A DNA stretch of 64,000 nucleotides from Comamonadaceae bacterium. Lineage in GTDB: Bacteria; Pseudomonadota; Gammaproteobacteria; Burkholderiales; Burkholderiaceae_C. The notes under the pieces were generated by a model. The model was not told the origin of the DNA and did not search any database. It saw nothing but the letters and a program-made list of their open reading frames with translations. This document shows, piece after piece, positions 37,021 through 45,788 of the stretch. The stretch covers positions 1 through 64,000 of the forward strand of contig CANFWI010000010.1 in NCBI GenBank assembly GCA_947450675.1. The letters are read 5' to 3'. Made by a program: the position numbers and the translations under genes. The stretch's first letter is position 1, and each line of letters opens with the position of its first letter.

Positions 37021-40016
37021 CCTTCGGTTTGCGCCAGCGGGTCAGCTTTGTCGGCCTCTAAGCGCGTGCGCCAGTGACCTTCACTGGGTGTGTTGAGCGG
37101 CGTTTCCCAGTGCAAGCGGCGTTCATCTCGCAGCATCAGGGCGCAGTCAAAGGCAGATTGCGGCTGGGAAAAATAAAACCCCTGGATCTCGTCGCAAGCC
37201 CGGTCGCGCAGCATGTCGAGTTGCTCGGTGGTCTCGACACCCTCGGCCACCACTTTGAGTTTCAAGCTGTGCGCCAAACTGATGATGGCCCAAGTGATGG
37301 CGGCATCGTCGGAATCTGGGCTCAAGTCGCGGATAAAGGTGCGGTCGATCTTCAGCGTGTCCAGCGGAAAACGTTTGAGGTAAGACAGGCTGGAGTAGCC
37401 AGTCCCAAAATCATCAATCGACAAGCTCAAACCGTAAGACCGGAAGCGTTCCAGCAGCGCGGCGGTCATGTCAGGGTTGCGCATCAAACTCGACTCTGTG
37501 ATTTCAAACTCCAGCAGCGTGGGGTCGACGCCGGTGTTGAGGAGCACGGCCTGCACTTGCGCGTCGAGGCTGGGGGCTGAGAACTGACGCGGCGAAAAAT
37601 TGATGGAAACACGCGGCACGCGCAGGCCGTCGGCTTGCCAGCGGATGATTTGCTCCGCCACGCGGTTCAGCACCCATTCTCCGACGGTGACTATCATCCC
37701 AGTGTCTTCCAGCAGGGGAATAAATTCGGTCGGGCTGATCACGCCGCGCTCAGGATGTTGCCAGCGCAGCAAGGCCTCAAAGCCGCAAATTTGCCCGTCC
37801 AGCAAATCCACTTTGGGCTGGTAGAGCAAGAAAAACTCTTCTCGCGCCAAGGCGCCGCGCAGCAAGGCGTCGAAATCGAGCCGCTGTGTTTCGTCGGCGT
37901 TCATGTCGTCGCTGAAAAAGTGGAAGTCGTTGCGGCCAGCTTGTTTGGCGCTGTACATGGCGCGGTCGGCGCTGCGCACCAAGGCGGCGGGGTCAGAGCC
38001 GTTGTCCGGGTAGATGGCCGCGCCCATGCTGCCCGTGACGTAGGCTTCATGGCCGTTCAAGTCAAAGGGTTCTGCCAGCTGGGCCAAGATTTTTCGTCCC
38101 ACCAATTCGGCATCCATGCTGTGTTCCAAGCCGGGCAACAGGATGGCGAACTCGTCACCTGCCAACCGGGCCACCGTGTCCCCGGCACGCAGGCAAGACG
38201 TCATGCGGCGTGCCGCTTGCACCAACAGCAGGTCGCCGGCGGGGTGTCCGAGGCTGTCGTTGACTTGCTTGAAGCGGTCCAAGTCGAGGTAAATCAAGGC
38301 CAAGCGCGTGCCTTGCCGCTGCGCCACTTTCAGTGCCAGTTGCAGCCGGTCCAGCAACAAGCTGCGGTTCGGCAAGCCGGTCAGGCTGTCGAATTGAGCC
38401 AAATAAACCAGTTGCTCGCGCGCTCGGGTTTTTTCCATCGCCACGGTCAAGATATTGACCATGTTTTTGAGGAAGTTGTGGTCAGCCTCGGAGAAATACC
38501 GTCCCTCTTTGGATGCGACAGCCAAAGTCAGTCTATATTTTGCCGAATCAACCGAATCAACCGAATCAACCGAATCAACCGAATCAACCGAATCAACCGA
38601 ATCAACCGAATCAACCGAATGCACTTGCGCGTCGCTGAGCTGGTTCTCCGCCAACATCGCCGGCGCCAACCGCAGCGTGGTGCGGGTCAGACCGCTTTCA
38701 TTTTCACTCACCGCTAGCCGCATGTCACGGCCCAGCCACTCATTGGCCCAGCCCGTACCTGCCAATAGGTAGGGTGCGCTGCGTTCCGGGGTTTGCACCA
38801 GCAAGGCTGAATGGCTGGCGTGCAGGCTCTTTCTGGCGGCTTCGACGATTTGATTGATCAGGCCGTTGAAGTCTTGATCCGTCAGCGCTTTCTGGCCCAA
38901 TTCAGCGAGTAAATTTTGCCGTCGAACTTCGCCGAGCAGATCGCTTTCGGATTTTTTTTGCGCGCTGATGTCGATGTCAATGCAGATGAATTTTTCAATC
39001 TGTGCGGCCGCGTCAAAAATCGGCACGATGCTGCGCTGGTGCCAATAGCGCTGGCCTTGCGCGTTGTGAATCTGCACCTCCCCGTGCCAGATCTGCGGCG
39101 TCGGTTGCCAGCCGCCGACATCGGCGAAGTCGTAGGAGCCGATGTCTTGCAAGCGCCGGCCCAGCAAAACGGTGCGCGGCAGACCGATCGCCGCAACGAA
39201 GCTCTCGTTGGCATCGGTCAGCCGGCCTTCGGTGTCGAGTTCACAGACGATGGTGGCTTCGTCCATGGCTTTTTTGTGCTGGATCAGCGTGTCCATCAAG
39301 ACGTCGATGCGCTGACCAAACTGCGCCCGCAAGCTGCCGGCCGTGCGGTTGATAACGGCAATCGCCTGCCGGATCTCCAGCGGTGCATCGTTTGACAAGC
39401 CAGCCTGCGCATTGAGCACACCAGCCAGCACATCGGCTTCATAAGCCTGCAGATGGTCGAAATTGCCCAGCCAACGCCGCAGCATGTAGCGCATGATCAC
39501 CAGACCCATGGCCAGGCCGAGCAGCACAAAGGCCGTCATGCTGAGCGTTAACCGCCATTGCTGGTTGGCGATGGTCTTGGCGTCAAAGCGCAGCGTCAGT
39601 TGGCCATATTCGCGGCCACCAACACTCACCGCATGGTGGACGTCGGGCAGGCGAGAACTCACTCGGGCAAAGAGCCAGTCGGGGGCATCAAGAACCGACA
39701 CCTCCAGCGTTTGGATCAAGCCGCCTTGTTTGTCTTGGTAGATGGCTTCGGCCAGCGGCGAGTTGGGGACGATGGCGGCGAGGGTGCGTTGAATCGTGTC
39801 GAAGTCACCGATGACGGCGCTGCTGGACAGCGTTGGCATGGACAAAGCAAGCATTTTTTCGACGATTTGCGCATCTTCTTCGATGAGCTTTTGGAACCGC
39901 TTCTCCATCAACAGACCAAAGCCGGTCAAGGAAAACACCAAAATAGACACGGCGTAAATCAAGAAAACGCGAGAAGCCAAAGACTCAGGCGCTTTCCAGC
40001 GAAATAAACGCTTCAC
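36963..40016 (-). CDS. Membrane-bound GGDEF-EAL protein with PAS and GAF domains
   Basis: 1017 residues, GTG start. In order: membrane segment (about 16-36), periplasmic domain (about 38-156), second segment (about 157-178), PAS (about 245-355), GAF (about 365-530), GGDEF (from about 537) and EAL (from about 735). The GGDEF motif reads AGDEF (about 619), with an RxxD inhibitory site (RAGD) five residues before it. The EAL domain reads EALLRW, with later DDFGTGYSSL and KIDRTFI. Both activities could be live, so it may make or break c-di-GMP. The GAF loop holds eight VDS repeats. The gene follows the PhnD-like gene after 53 bases. Confidence 0.9.
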   Translation of the reverse strand: MKRLFRWKAPESLASRVFLIYAVSILVFSLTGFGLLMEKRFQKLIEEDAQIVEKMLALSMPTLSSSAVIGDFDTIQRTLAAIVPNSPLAEAIYQDKQGGLIQTLEVSVLDAPDWLFARVSSRLPDVHHAVSVGGREYGQLTLRFDAKTIANQQWRLTLSMTAFVLLGLAMGLVIMRYMLRRWLGNFDHLQAYEADVLAGVLNAQAGLSNDAPLEIRQAIAVINRTAGSLRAQFGQRIDVLMDTLIQHKKAMDEATIVCELDTEGRLTDANESFVAAIGLPRTVLLGRRLQDIGSYDFADVGGWQPTPQIWHGEVQIHNAQGQRYWHQRSIVPIFDAAAQIEKFICIDIDISAQKKSESDLLGEVRRQNLLAELGQKALTDQDFNGLINQIVEAARKSLHASHSALLVQTPERSAPYLLAGTGWANEWLGRDMRLAVSENESGLTRTTLRLAPAMLAENQLSDAQVHSVDSVDSVDSVDSVDSVDSVDSVDSAKYRLTLAVASKEGRYFSEADHNFLKNMVNILTVAMEKTRAREQLVYLAQFDSLTGLPNRSLLLDRLQLALKVAQRQGTRLALIYLDLDRFKQVNDSLGHPAGDLLLVQAARRMTSCLRAGDTVARLAGDEFAILLPGLEHSMDAELVGRKILAQLAEPFDLNGHEAYVTGSMGAAIYPDNGSDPAALVRSADRAMYSAKQAGRNDFHFFSDDMNADETQRLDFDALLRGALAREEFFLLYQPKVDLLDGQICGFEALLRWQHPERGVISPTEFIPLLEDTGMIVTVGEWVLNRVAEQIIRWQADGLRVPRVSINFSPRQFSAPSLDAQVQAVLLNTGVDPTLLEFEITESSLMRNPDMTAALLERFRSYGLSLSIDDFGTGYSSLSYLKRFPLDTLKIDRTFIRDLSPDSDDAAITWAIISLAHSLKLKVVAEGVETTEQLDMLRDRACDEIQGFYFSQPQSAFDCALMLRDERRLHWETPLNTPSEGHWRTRLEADKADPLAQTEGQNVDAAPSKSGWDSSQAA
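38543..38620 (-). repeat. In-frame 9-bp tandem repeat (VDS) in the GGDEF-EAL gene
   Basis: Eight perfect copies of CCGAATCAA run from 38543 to 38614 on the plus strand, with a partial copy to 38620. On the coding strand each unit reads Val-Asp-Ser, giving eight VDS triads at about residues 468-491, after a VHS triad that looks like a diverged copy. The unit length is a multiple of three, so copy-number change would alter the loop length but not the frame. Confidence 0.97.
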
Positions 40017-40069
40017 GGGTGATCCAATCGGTACGTGCTCATGGTTGAGAGCGGGTTCTGCGGCGGCTG

Positions 40070-40963
40070 TTAGCGCAAGCTGACCGGCGCTCGGCGGTAA
40101 AAGTCGCGGTAGGCGGCGTAGTCGGCGTCGCTGGCCGCCACAAAAGAGACGGGATTTTTAGACTGAACGGCATTCGCGGCAGCCTCCAGCACGCGTTTTC
40201 CTGCCGGGTCTTGGCTCATGCCGATAAACGCTTTGGCGACGGCCTGGGCCTTGCCTGTCGGTACCTTGGGCGATGCCATCAGCGCCAAGTCGTTGAACGG
40301 CGGGGAGCTCCACAGTGCCCGGAACTTGCGATTTTCTCGGACGGCGTACTCCGCCACCAGCTGCGAGTTGGAGCCCGTCGCGTCAGCTCTGCCCGCCAGC
40401 ATTTGACTGAATGCAGCGTCAATATTGCCGGCAAAGACCGTGGTGGTGTTGATTTTTTTCTCGATCAATTCTGCAAAGGGAACTTTGTAGGCGACCAAGG
40501 CCTCGGCGCCGGGGTAAGACACCGTCTTGCCTTCTAGGTCCGCCAAGGTTTTGATGGGCGAAATGGCGCGAACCACAATTTGTCCCTGCAAGGCCGGCGC
40601 ATTGCGCCTGGCAAAAACCTTCCAGCCCAACTTCGCCCGGTCGGGGCTGAACAGGTGGTTGGTGAAGGCAAAGTCAGACTCTCCGGCGACGACGAGCGCG
40701 GTTGTTTCTGCCGAGGTGCGACCGACCCGCAAGCTCAGACGTACGCCACTTTTGTCGGACACGTAGTCGAGGATCGGGTTCCAGTAGGTCGCCAACAGGT
40801 CTAAGTTGTATTGGTTGACCGGCGAAAAATAGTAGCCGGGCTCGTTGCTCACCGTGGCTGGCAGGGACGGTGGCGTTTGCACTTGCACTTGCGCTTGCGC
40901 GGTGATGGCGGCAGCCCAGAAGAGGCTCAAAACCAACACAACTGACCGATGTTTGATGGGCAT
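40070..40963 (-). CDS. PhnD-like phosphate/phosphonate-type periplasmic binding protein
   Basis: 297 residues with a signal peptide (VVLVLSLFWAAAITAQAQ). The fold follows PhnD-type binding proteins: YFSPVNQYNLDLLATYWNPILDYVSDKSG early, then VVAGESDFAFTNHLF, ISPIKTLADLEGKTVSYPG and AFSQMLAGRADATGSNS (shown here by the family logic of Y-W-x-P, S-D-F-A and D-L-x-G-K). No ABC permease or ATPase is next to it. Instead it lies directly before the GGDEF-EAL gene on the same strand, as in sensor pairs where a binding protein signals through the periplasmic domain of a c-di-GMP enzyme. Confidence 0.82.
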   Translation of the reverse strand: MPIKHRSVVLVLSLFWAAAITAQAQVQVQTPPSLPATVSNEPGYYFSPVNQYNLDLLATYWNPILDYVSDKSGVRLSLRVGRTSAETTALVVAGESDFAFTNHLFSPDRAKLGWKVFARRNAPALQGQIVVRAISPIKTLADLEGKTVSYPGAEALVAYKVPFAELIEKKINTTTVFAGNIDAAFSQMLAGRADATGSNSQLVAEYAVRENRKFRALWSSPPFNDLALMASPKVPTGKAQAVAKAFIGMSQDPAGKRVLEAAANAVQSKNPVSFVAASDADYAAYRDFYRRAPVSLR

Positions 40964-41014
40964 GAGGATGAGTCCATTGACAAATCAATACAATAGCAAG
41001 AAGTGTAACGATAT

Positions 41015-41036
41015 ATTTTAATTGAATGATTAAAAT
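41015..41036. promoter_or_regulatory. AT-rich palindrome in the divergent promoter region
   Basis: ATTTTAAT-TGAATG-ATTAAAAT is a perfect 8-bp inverted repeat in the 117-base gap between the PhnD-like gene and the hybrid kinase gene. The gap is far more AT-rich than its surroundings and also holds the direct repeat GGTCAAA at 41043 and 41052 (approximate). It could be an operator shared by the two divergent units. Confidence 0.45.
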
Positions 41037-41080
41037 GAAATTGGTCAAATCGGTCAAAAGCATTTCACTCCGTTGTTTCT

Positions 41081-42640
41081 ATGCCTCTTGTGTCCATCGT
41101 GATGCTTGACCGACGCCATCAGCAGAAACGAGGGGCTGCTGGTTTGCCGGCCCAAAACACTTGGATGCCCTATGTCTGGGCGATCTTGTGCGTCGCAGCT
41201 GTCTTGGCGCTGCGTGTGTTGTATGCGCCTGTTTTTGGCAATCGTGGGGTCTTGCTGTTGTTCGCCTTGCCGGTGGTGGTGTTGGCCATGTACCACGGCG
41301 CGGGCCCTGCGCTGCTGGCAACAGTCCTTGGCACGGTTGTGAGTGCTTACTTTCTTGGGGTCCAGTGGACGCAAAGCATCGACCAAGCCCAGCAATCGCA
41401 AATCGTGCTGTTTTTGGGGGTCTGCCTGACGATCAGCTGGCTGGGCGGCCAGCTCAAGGCGACCCAGGCGGAATTGGCTGCGTTGGCCTTCCGGGACGCG
41501 CAGCGCAAAGATGTTTTTTTAGCCATGCTCGGTCATGAGTTGCGCAACCCGCTGGCGGGCATCAGCTCGGCTGCCCAGTTGTTGACGCATGCAGCGATGG
41601 ACCCGCACAGCGTGCCAGAAACCGCCCACATCATCACCCGTCAGGTGGCCCACATGACGCACCTGATCAATGACCTGCTCGACGTCTCGCGTGTCACGCG
41701 CGGGCAAGTGGTGATTGAGAAAGCCCCAGTTGACTTGATCGAGGTGATGCACACCGCCGTTGAACAGGTGAGCGCGTTGGTCGAAGCCCGCCAGCACCGC
41801 TTGGTTTTGGACTTGCCCAGCGCGCCGGTGTGGGTGCTGGGCGACAACACCCGCTTGGTGCAGGTGGTCAGCAATTTGCTGGTGAATGCGGCCCGTTACA
41901 CGCCCTTGCACGGTGTGTTGACTTTGAGGCTGTCGGCGATGACAGACCAAGCACACGTCGCGGTGCAAGACAACGGCGTGGGCATTGCGCCAGAACTGGC
42001 GGCCCATGTGTTTGAATTTTTTGTGCAAGCCAAGCGCAGCACAGACGGGGTCATGGGCGGGCTCGGCTTGGGGCTGTCCTTGGTCAAGAGCATGGTCGAA
42101 GCGCATGGCGGCAAGGTCAGTGTGCACAGCGCTGGCTTGGGCCATGGCAGCACATTCAGCTTGAGCTTGCCGCTGTTTGCTGCGGCCAAGTTCAGCTTAA
42201 CGCCCGCCGTGGAGCCGGTGAAGCCGCCGCAAGCCGCCGCCCCCCAAACGCTGGACATTTTGGTGGTCGACGACAACCGGGATGCTGCGCAACCGCTGGC
42301 CATGTTGCTGCAGTTCGACGGTCATCGGGTGAGTGTGGCCCACAGCGCACAAGAGGCTTTGCAGCAGGCCGAACAGAGTCGGTTTGACGTGGCTATTTTG
42401 GATATTGGCTTGCCCGACATGAGCGGCTACACCTTGGCACGCCGCATCCGGGACATGCCGCAACACGCGGACACCACCTTGATTGCGCTCACCGGTTATG
42501 GCACAGAGACGGACAAAGCGCGGGCGCTTGACGCTGGCTTTAACCAGCACTTGGTCAAGCCGATTGACGACGCCCAGTTGTCAGCGGCGCTCAAGCTCGC
42601 CACACAACACGCCACACATTCACTCACCAAGACTGCCTGA
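41081..42640 (+). CDS. Hybrid histidine kinase with C-terminal receiver
   Basis: 519 residues. N-terminal DUF4118-like membrane region (about 32-120, three to four segments), HisKA with AMLGHELRNPLAGI (His152), an ATPase domain (SNLLVNAARYT, DNGVGIAPEL, GGLGLGLSLVKSM) and a receiver domain (VVDDNRD, phospho-acceptor Asp441 in AILDIGLPDMSGY, Lys in LVKPID). There is no HPt domain and no DNA-binding domain, so the output partner is elsewhere. Its stop is two bases before the HlyD-like gene, so it is the first gene of the putative exopolysaccharide operon and probably controls it. Confidence 0.9.
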   Translation: MPLVSIVMLDRRHQQKRGAAGLPAQNTWMPYVWAILCVAAVLALRVLYAPVFGNRGVLLLFALPVVVLAMYHGAGPALLATVLGTVVSAYFLGVQWTQSIDQAQQSQIVLFLGVCLTISWLGGQLKATQAELAALAFRDAQRKDVFLAMLGHELRNPLAGISSAAQLLTHAAMDPHSVPETAHIITRQVAHMTHLINDLLDVSRVTRGQVVIEKAPVDLIEVMHTAVEQVSALVEARQHRLVLDLPSAPVWVLGDNTRLVQVVSNLLVNAARYTPLHGVLTLRLSAMTDQAHVAVQDNGVGIAPELAAHVFEFFVQAKRSTDGVMGGLGLGLSLVKSMVEAHGGKVSVHSAGLGHGSTFSLSLPLFAAAKFSLTPAVEPVKPPQAAAPQTLDILVVDDNRDAAQPLAMLLQFDGHRVSVAHSAQEALQQAEQSRFDVAILDIGLPDMSGYTLARRIRDMPQHADTTLIALTGYGTETDKARALDAGFNQHLVKPIDDAQLSAALKLATQHATHSLTKTA

Positions 42641-42642
42641 CC

Positions 42643-43761
42643 ATGCTCCGTAAATCCTTGATCGTCGCTCTCTTTCTCGCCCTCGGACTGATTTTGGTAC
42701 CGCGGCTGTTCAACCGCTACCCGTCGCAGGCGATGGTCAACGCGCCGATGGTGGAACTGCGCTCGCCGGTCGAGGCGGTGGTCTTGAAAATCAACAGCAG
42801 CGCGACCGGTCTGTTTGAAGACAGCCCGCAAACCGTCGTCACCCTCAAAACGCGTCTGTCTGACCAACTGCTGGCCTTGCGTGGCCAAGAGTTGATGCTG
42901 AAAAAACGGGCCGGCAGTTTTGTCGATGATGAGAAACAACGCCTGCAACTTGAGCTCGTGGCGCGGCAAGGGGACTTGCGCCGGGCTGACCTGGACTTGG
43001 CCAGCGACAGCCGTGAATTCAAGCGGCAGCAAGACTTGACCGACCGGGGTTTCATCAGCTCGGCGCAATTGGACATCGTCAAGCTGCGCAGCGAAAGCAC
43101 GAAGGTAGCGCGCGACATCGCCATCGCCAACGCCAGCCGGGCTAAAAACAACCTGACCGCGCTGACGCAAAACGGTTTTGTCGGTGAGCGTGCCGGCAGC
43201 ACTGACGTCAGTGCCACGCAGCAAAAACTGGACGAAGTCCGCTTGCGCATCAGTGAGCTGGAGTTTTGGACCAGCAGCTTGCAGCCAGCCGGCATGGCTG
43301 GAGCGCAGCCGCTGGCCGGTGTTCGCACGCCTGGCCAAGGCTTGCTGATGGGGCCGTTTGTCACTGAAGGGGCTTTTTTGGCGCCCGGTGATTTGATCGC
43401 GCATTACGTCTTGTGCAGCCAGTCCTTCGTTGACTTGAGCGTGCCCGTGAGTGACTTGAAAGACTACCGCGTCGGCGAGCCCATCGCCTTTCGGGTGGCC
43501 GGTGAATGGAACTTTTACGGCGGCAAGATCAGCCGTATTTACCCGGTCTATGGCAGCAGCCCCAAGCAGTCGCTGGCAGTGAAATCAGACGGCCGCGACT
43601 TGGACAACAACGCCCGCGTCTGGGTCGAGCCCGATGCGGCGTTTGCGGCGCGCATCAAGCGTGAATCCAACTGCATGTCGGGCCAAAAGGTGCACGCCCA
43701 ATTGCCCCACGGGTCTGAGTGGATGATGCGCTCGGCCAGCTTTTTAGCCGATGTTTTCTGA
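42643..43761 (+). CDS. HlyD-type periplasmic adaptor of the polysaccharide locus
   Basis: 372 residues. An N-terminal signal anchor (SLIVALFLALGLILVPRLF), a barrel-sandwich entry (APMVELRSPVEAVVLKINSS), a coiled-coil region (about 70-185, rich in R/L/E/Q/K) and a return to a beta domain (LAPGDLIAHYVLCSQSFVDLSVPVSDLKDYRVG, noted by its start) resemble HlyD/Alg44 adaptors. In alginate and similar systems an adaptor of this kind links the synthase to the outer-membrane export route. It overlaps the glycosyltransferase gene by 11 bases. It carries no PilZ domain; that is on the glycosyltransferase. Confidence 0.82.
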   Translation: MLRKSLIVALFLALGLILVPRLFNRYPSQAMVNAPMVELRSPVEAVVLKINSSATGLFEDSPQTVVTLKTRLSDQLLALRGQELMLKKRAGSFVDDEKQRLQLELVARQGDLRRADLDLASDSREFKRQQDLTDRGFISSAQLDIVKLRSESTKVARDIAIANASRAKNNLTALTQNGFVGERAGSTDVSATQQKLDEVRLRISELEFWTSSLQPAGMAGAQPLAGVRTPGQGLLMGPFVTEGAFLAPGDLIAHYVLCSQSFVDLSVPVSDLKDYRVGEPIAFRVAGEWNFYGGKISRIYPVYGSSPKQSLAVKSDGRDLDNNARVWVEPDAAFAARIKRESNCMSGQKVHAQLPHGSEWMMRSASFLADVF

Positions 43762-45748
43762 AGTCTGGAACCTGATCGCGCTGTGCGCGGTACTGGCGCT
43801 GGGCGCCTGGGGTTTGTCGACCCTCAGCCCGCAGGACGCCAGCACCCGCTGTCTGGTGTGTTGGGGCGTGCTGGGCGCCAACAGTTTTTATCTGTTGTGG
43901 CGCTTCACGTTCACGCTGCCGCAAAGTTTGGCGCCTGAGACTTGGCTGGCCTGGGCGTACCTGGTGATCGAGACCTTGGCGTTGCTGGAGTCCGGTGTTT
44001 TTTGGGTCAGCCTGAGCCGCACACTGGAGCGCACGACGCCCGTGGCACCACTGGCGCTGGCAACGGCCAGCCTGCCAAGCAAGGCCAAAGAGCCCAGCGT
44101 TGAAATATGGATTCCGACCTACCGCGAGCCATTCGAGGTGCTCGAAAAGTCCGTGCTCGCGGCCAAGGCGGTCGAGTATCCAAACCTGCGCGTCAAGGTG
44201 TTGGACGACGGCAACCGCGCATGGCTGGAGGAATGCTGTCGGGTCTGGCAGGTCGATTACGTGACCCGACCGGAGCATTCGCACGCCAAGGCCGGCAACT
44301 TGAACCATTCGTTGGCGCTGACCACGGCTGACTTCATCGTCACCATGGACGCCGACTTTGCCGCTCACCGTGATTTTGTGCGCGCCACCTTGCCCTTTTT
44401 TGCCGACCCGCGCTTGGCCGTGCTGCAGACGCCGCAAACTTTTTACAACCCCGACATGGTTCAGCAAAACCTGGGTTTGGGTGGTGGCGTGGCGGACGAG
44501 CAAGCGCTGTTTTTTCGGGAAATTCAGCCAGCACGTGACGCCTGGGGCTGTGCTTTTTACTGCGGTTCTTGCGCTATGTTGCGGACCGAGGCGATACGCG
44601 ATATCGGTGGTTTTCCGACCGAGAGCATCACCGAAGACCTGCTGACCACACTCAAGCTACTGGGCAAAAACTGGAAGACGCAGTACCTGAACCGGCAGCT
44701 GTCGGTGGGGCTGGCGGCTGAGTCGATAGACGCCTTTTTCATCCAGCGTGACCGCTGGTGCAAGGGGGCGATTGAAGTCATGTTTTTACCCGATGGGCCG
44801 TTGCACAATCCGGCGCTCACGCTGATGCAACGGCTCTTGTTCATGCCGTTTTATTGGCTGATCAACCCGTTTTTTAATCTGGCGATGATGCTGGCGCCGG
44901 TGGTTTGCCTGCTGACCGGTTTGAACGTCATCTGGATTGCGCAAACGTCGGATGTTTACATGTTGGTGTTGCCCACGGCGCTGGTCAACTTGTTCAGCTT
45001 GACCTGGATCAGCAGGGGTCGCTTTAGCCCGGTCATCTCGACGGTTGTGTCGATGGTGATGGCGGTGCGCATGGCCCGTTCGGCACTGGCGGGATTGTTC
45101 CGGGTGGGCAGCACGGTGTTCAAAGTGACGCCCAAGGGCACGCAGATCAGCGCGTCATCAGACCGCTTGATGTTTCGGATTATTTTGGGCCTCACGCTGT
45201 TGACGCTGGTGGCGATTGTTCATGCGGGTTGGGTCAGCCAGCAGGTCGGCGCTGCAGATCTGGCGACACCTTGGTTGATTTTTTTAGGCGTTTTTAATTT
45301 GCTGCATTTCCTGGTCGCGTTGGTCTTGGTCAAAGACCGCCCGCGCCTGCGGTCGGAGGAGCGCTTTCAGATTGACGCGACGCTCAAGCTCAGCTCTTAT
45401 GAGCCGAAAGACAGCCGCCAACCGCTGACGCCTTACCAAGTGCACGCTGTGCAGGTGGTTGACATGAGTGCCAACGGCCTGAAGTTTGTGTGGCGCAGTT
45501 CGCTGCCGATTCCCGAAACCCTGTCGCTGGACATCGCCGGCGTGGCCATTGGTTTGCGCTTGCAGCGGCAAAGCAAGCAAGACGGTGTGGTGGTCGCCGT
45601 GGCGCACATCTTGGCCGAAAGCCCCGCCCAGCGCGAAGCCTTGATCCAGTTTTTGTTCTCGGGACGGTTTGACCCGGTGGTGCAGTCCAAGCCGGGCTGG
45701 ATGGGGGCGTTGAGAAAGACGGCACGGGCCGTGATGAGTGCCTCTTGA
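43751..45748 (+). CDS. Cellulose-synthase-like family 2 glycosyltransferase with PilZ domain
   Basis: 665 residues. Membrane segments flank a GT2 domain with every processive-synthase motif: LDDG (151-154), MDADF (199-203), TED (294-296) and QRDRW (332-336). A membrane bundle follows (about 355-520). The C-terminus is a PilZ domain: RSEER (534-538) fits RxxxR and DMSANG (571-576) fits DxSxxG, so it should bind c-di-GMP. This is the BcsA arrangement, but there is no BcsB, BcsZ or BcsC gene here. The partner is the overlapping HlyD-like protein, more like Alg8/Alg44. The polymer is unknown. Confidence 0.9.
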   Translation: MFSEVWNLIALCAVLALGAWGLSTLSPQDASTRCLVCWGVLGANSFYLLWRFTFTLPQSLAPETWLAWAYLVIETLALLESGVFWVSLSRTLERTTPVAPLALATASLPSKAKEPSVEIWIPTYREPFEVLEKSVLAAKAVEYPNLRVKVLDDGNRAWLEECCRVWQVDYVTRPEHSHAKAGNLNHSLALTTADFIVTMDADFAAHRDFVRATLPFFADPRLAVLQTPQTFYNPDMVQQNLGLGGGVADEQALFFREIQPARDAWGCAFYCGSCAMLRTEAIRDIGGFPTESITEDLLTTLKLLGKNWKTQYLNRQLSVGLAAESIDAFFIQRDRWCKGAIEVMFLPDGPLHNPALTLMQRLLFMPFYWLINPFFNLAMMLAPVVCLLTGLNVIWIAQTSDVYMLVLPTALVNLFSLTWISRGRFSPVISTVVSMVMAVRMARSALAGLFRVGSTVFKVTPKGTQISASSDRLMFRIILGLTLLTLVAIVHAGWVSQQVGAADLATPWLIFLGVFNLLHFLVALVLVKDRPRLRSEERFQIDATLKLSSYEPKDSRQPLTPYQVHAVQVVDMSANGLKFVWRSSLPIPETLSLDIAGVAIGLRLQRQSKQDGVVVAVAHILAESPAQREALIQFLFSGRFDPVVQSKPGWMGALRKTARAVMSAS

Positions 45749-45788
45749 CGCGCGATCAAGAGAGCTTGAATAAAAGCAGGGACACGGT

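Noticed and set aside
38543-38620. CRISPR-like tandem array
   Set aside because: The units are 9 bp with no spacers and lie inside a coding sequence. It is a coding minisatellite.
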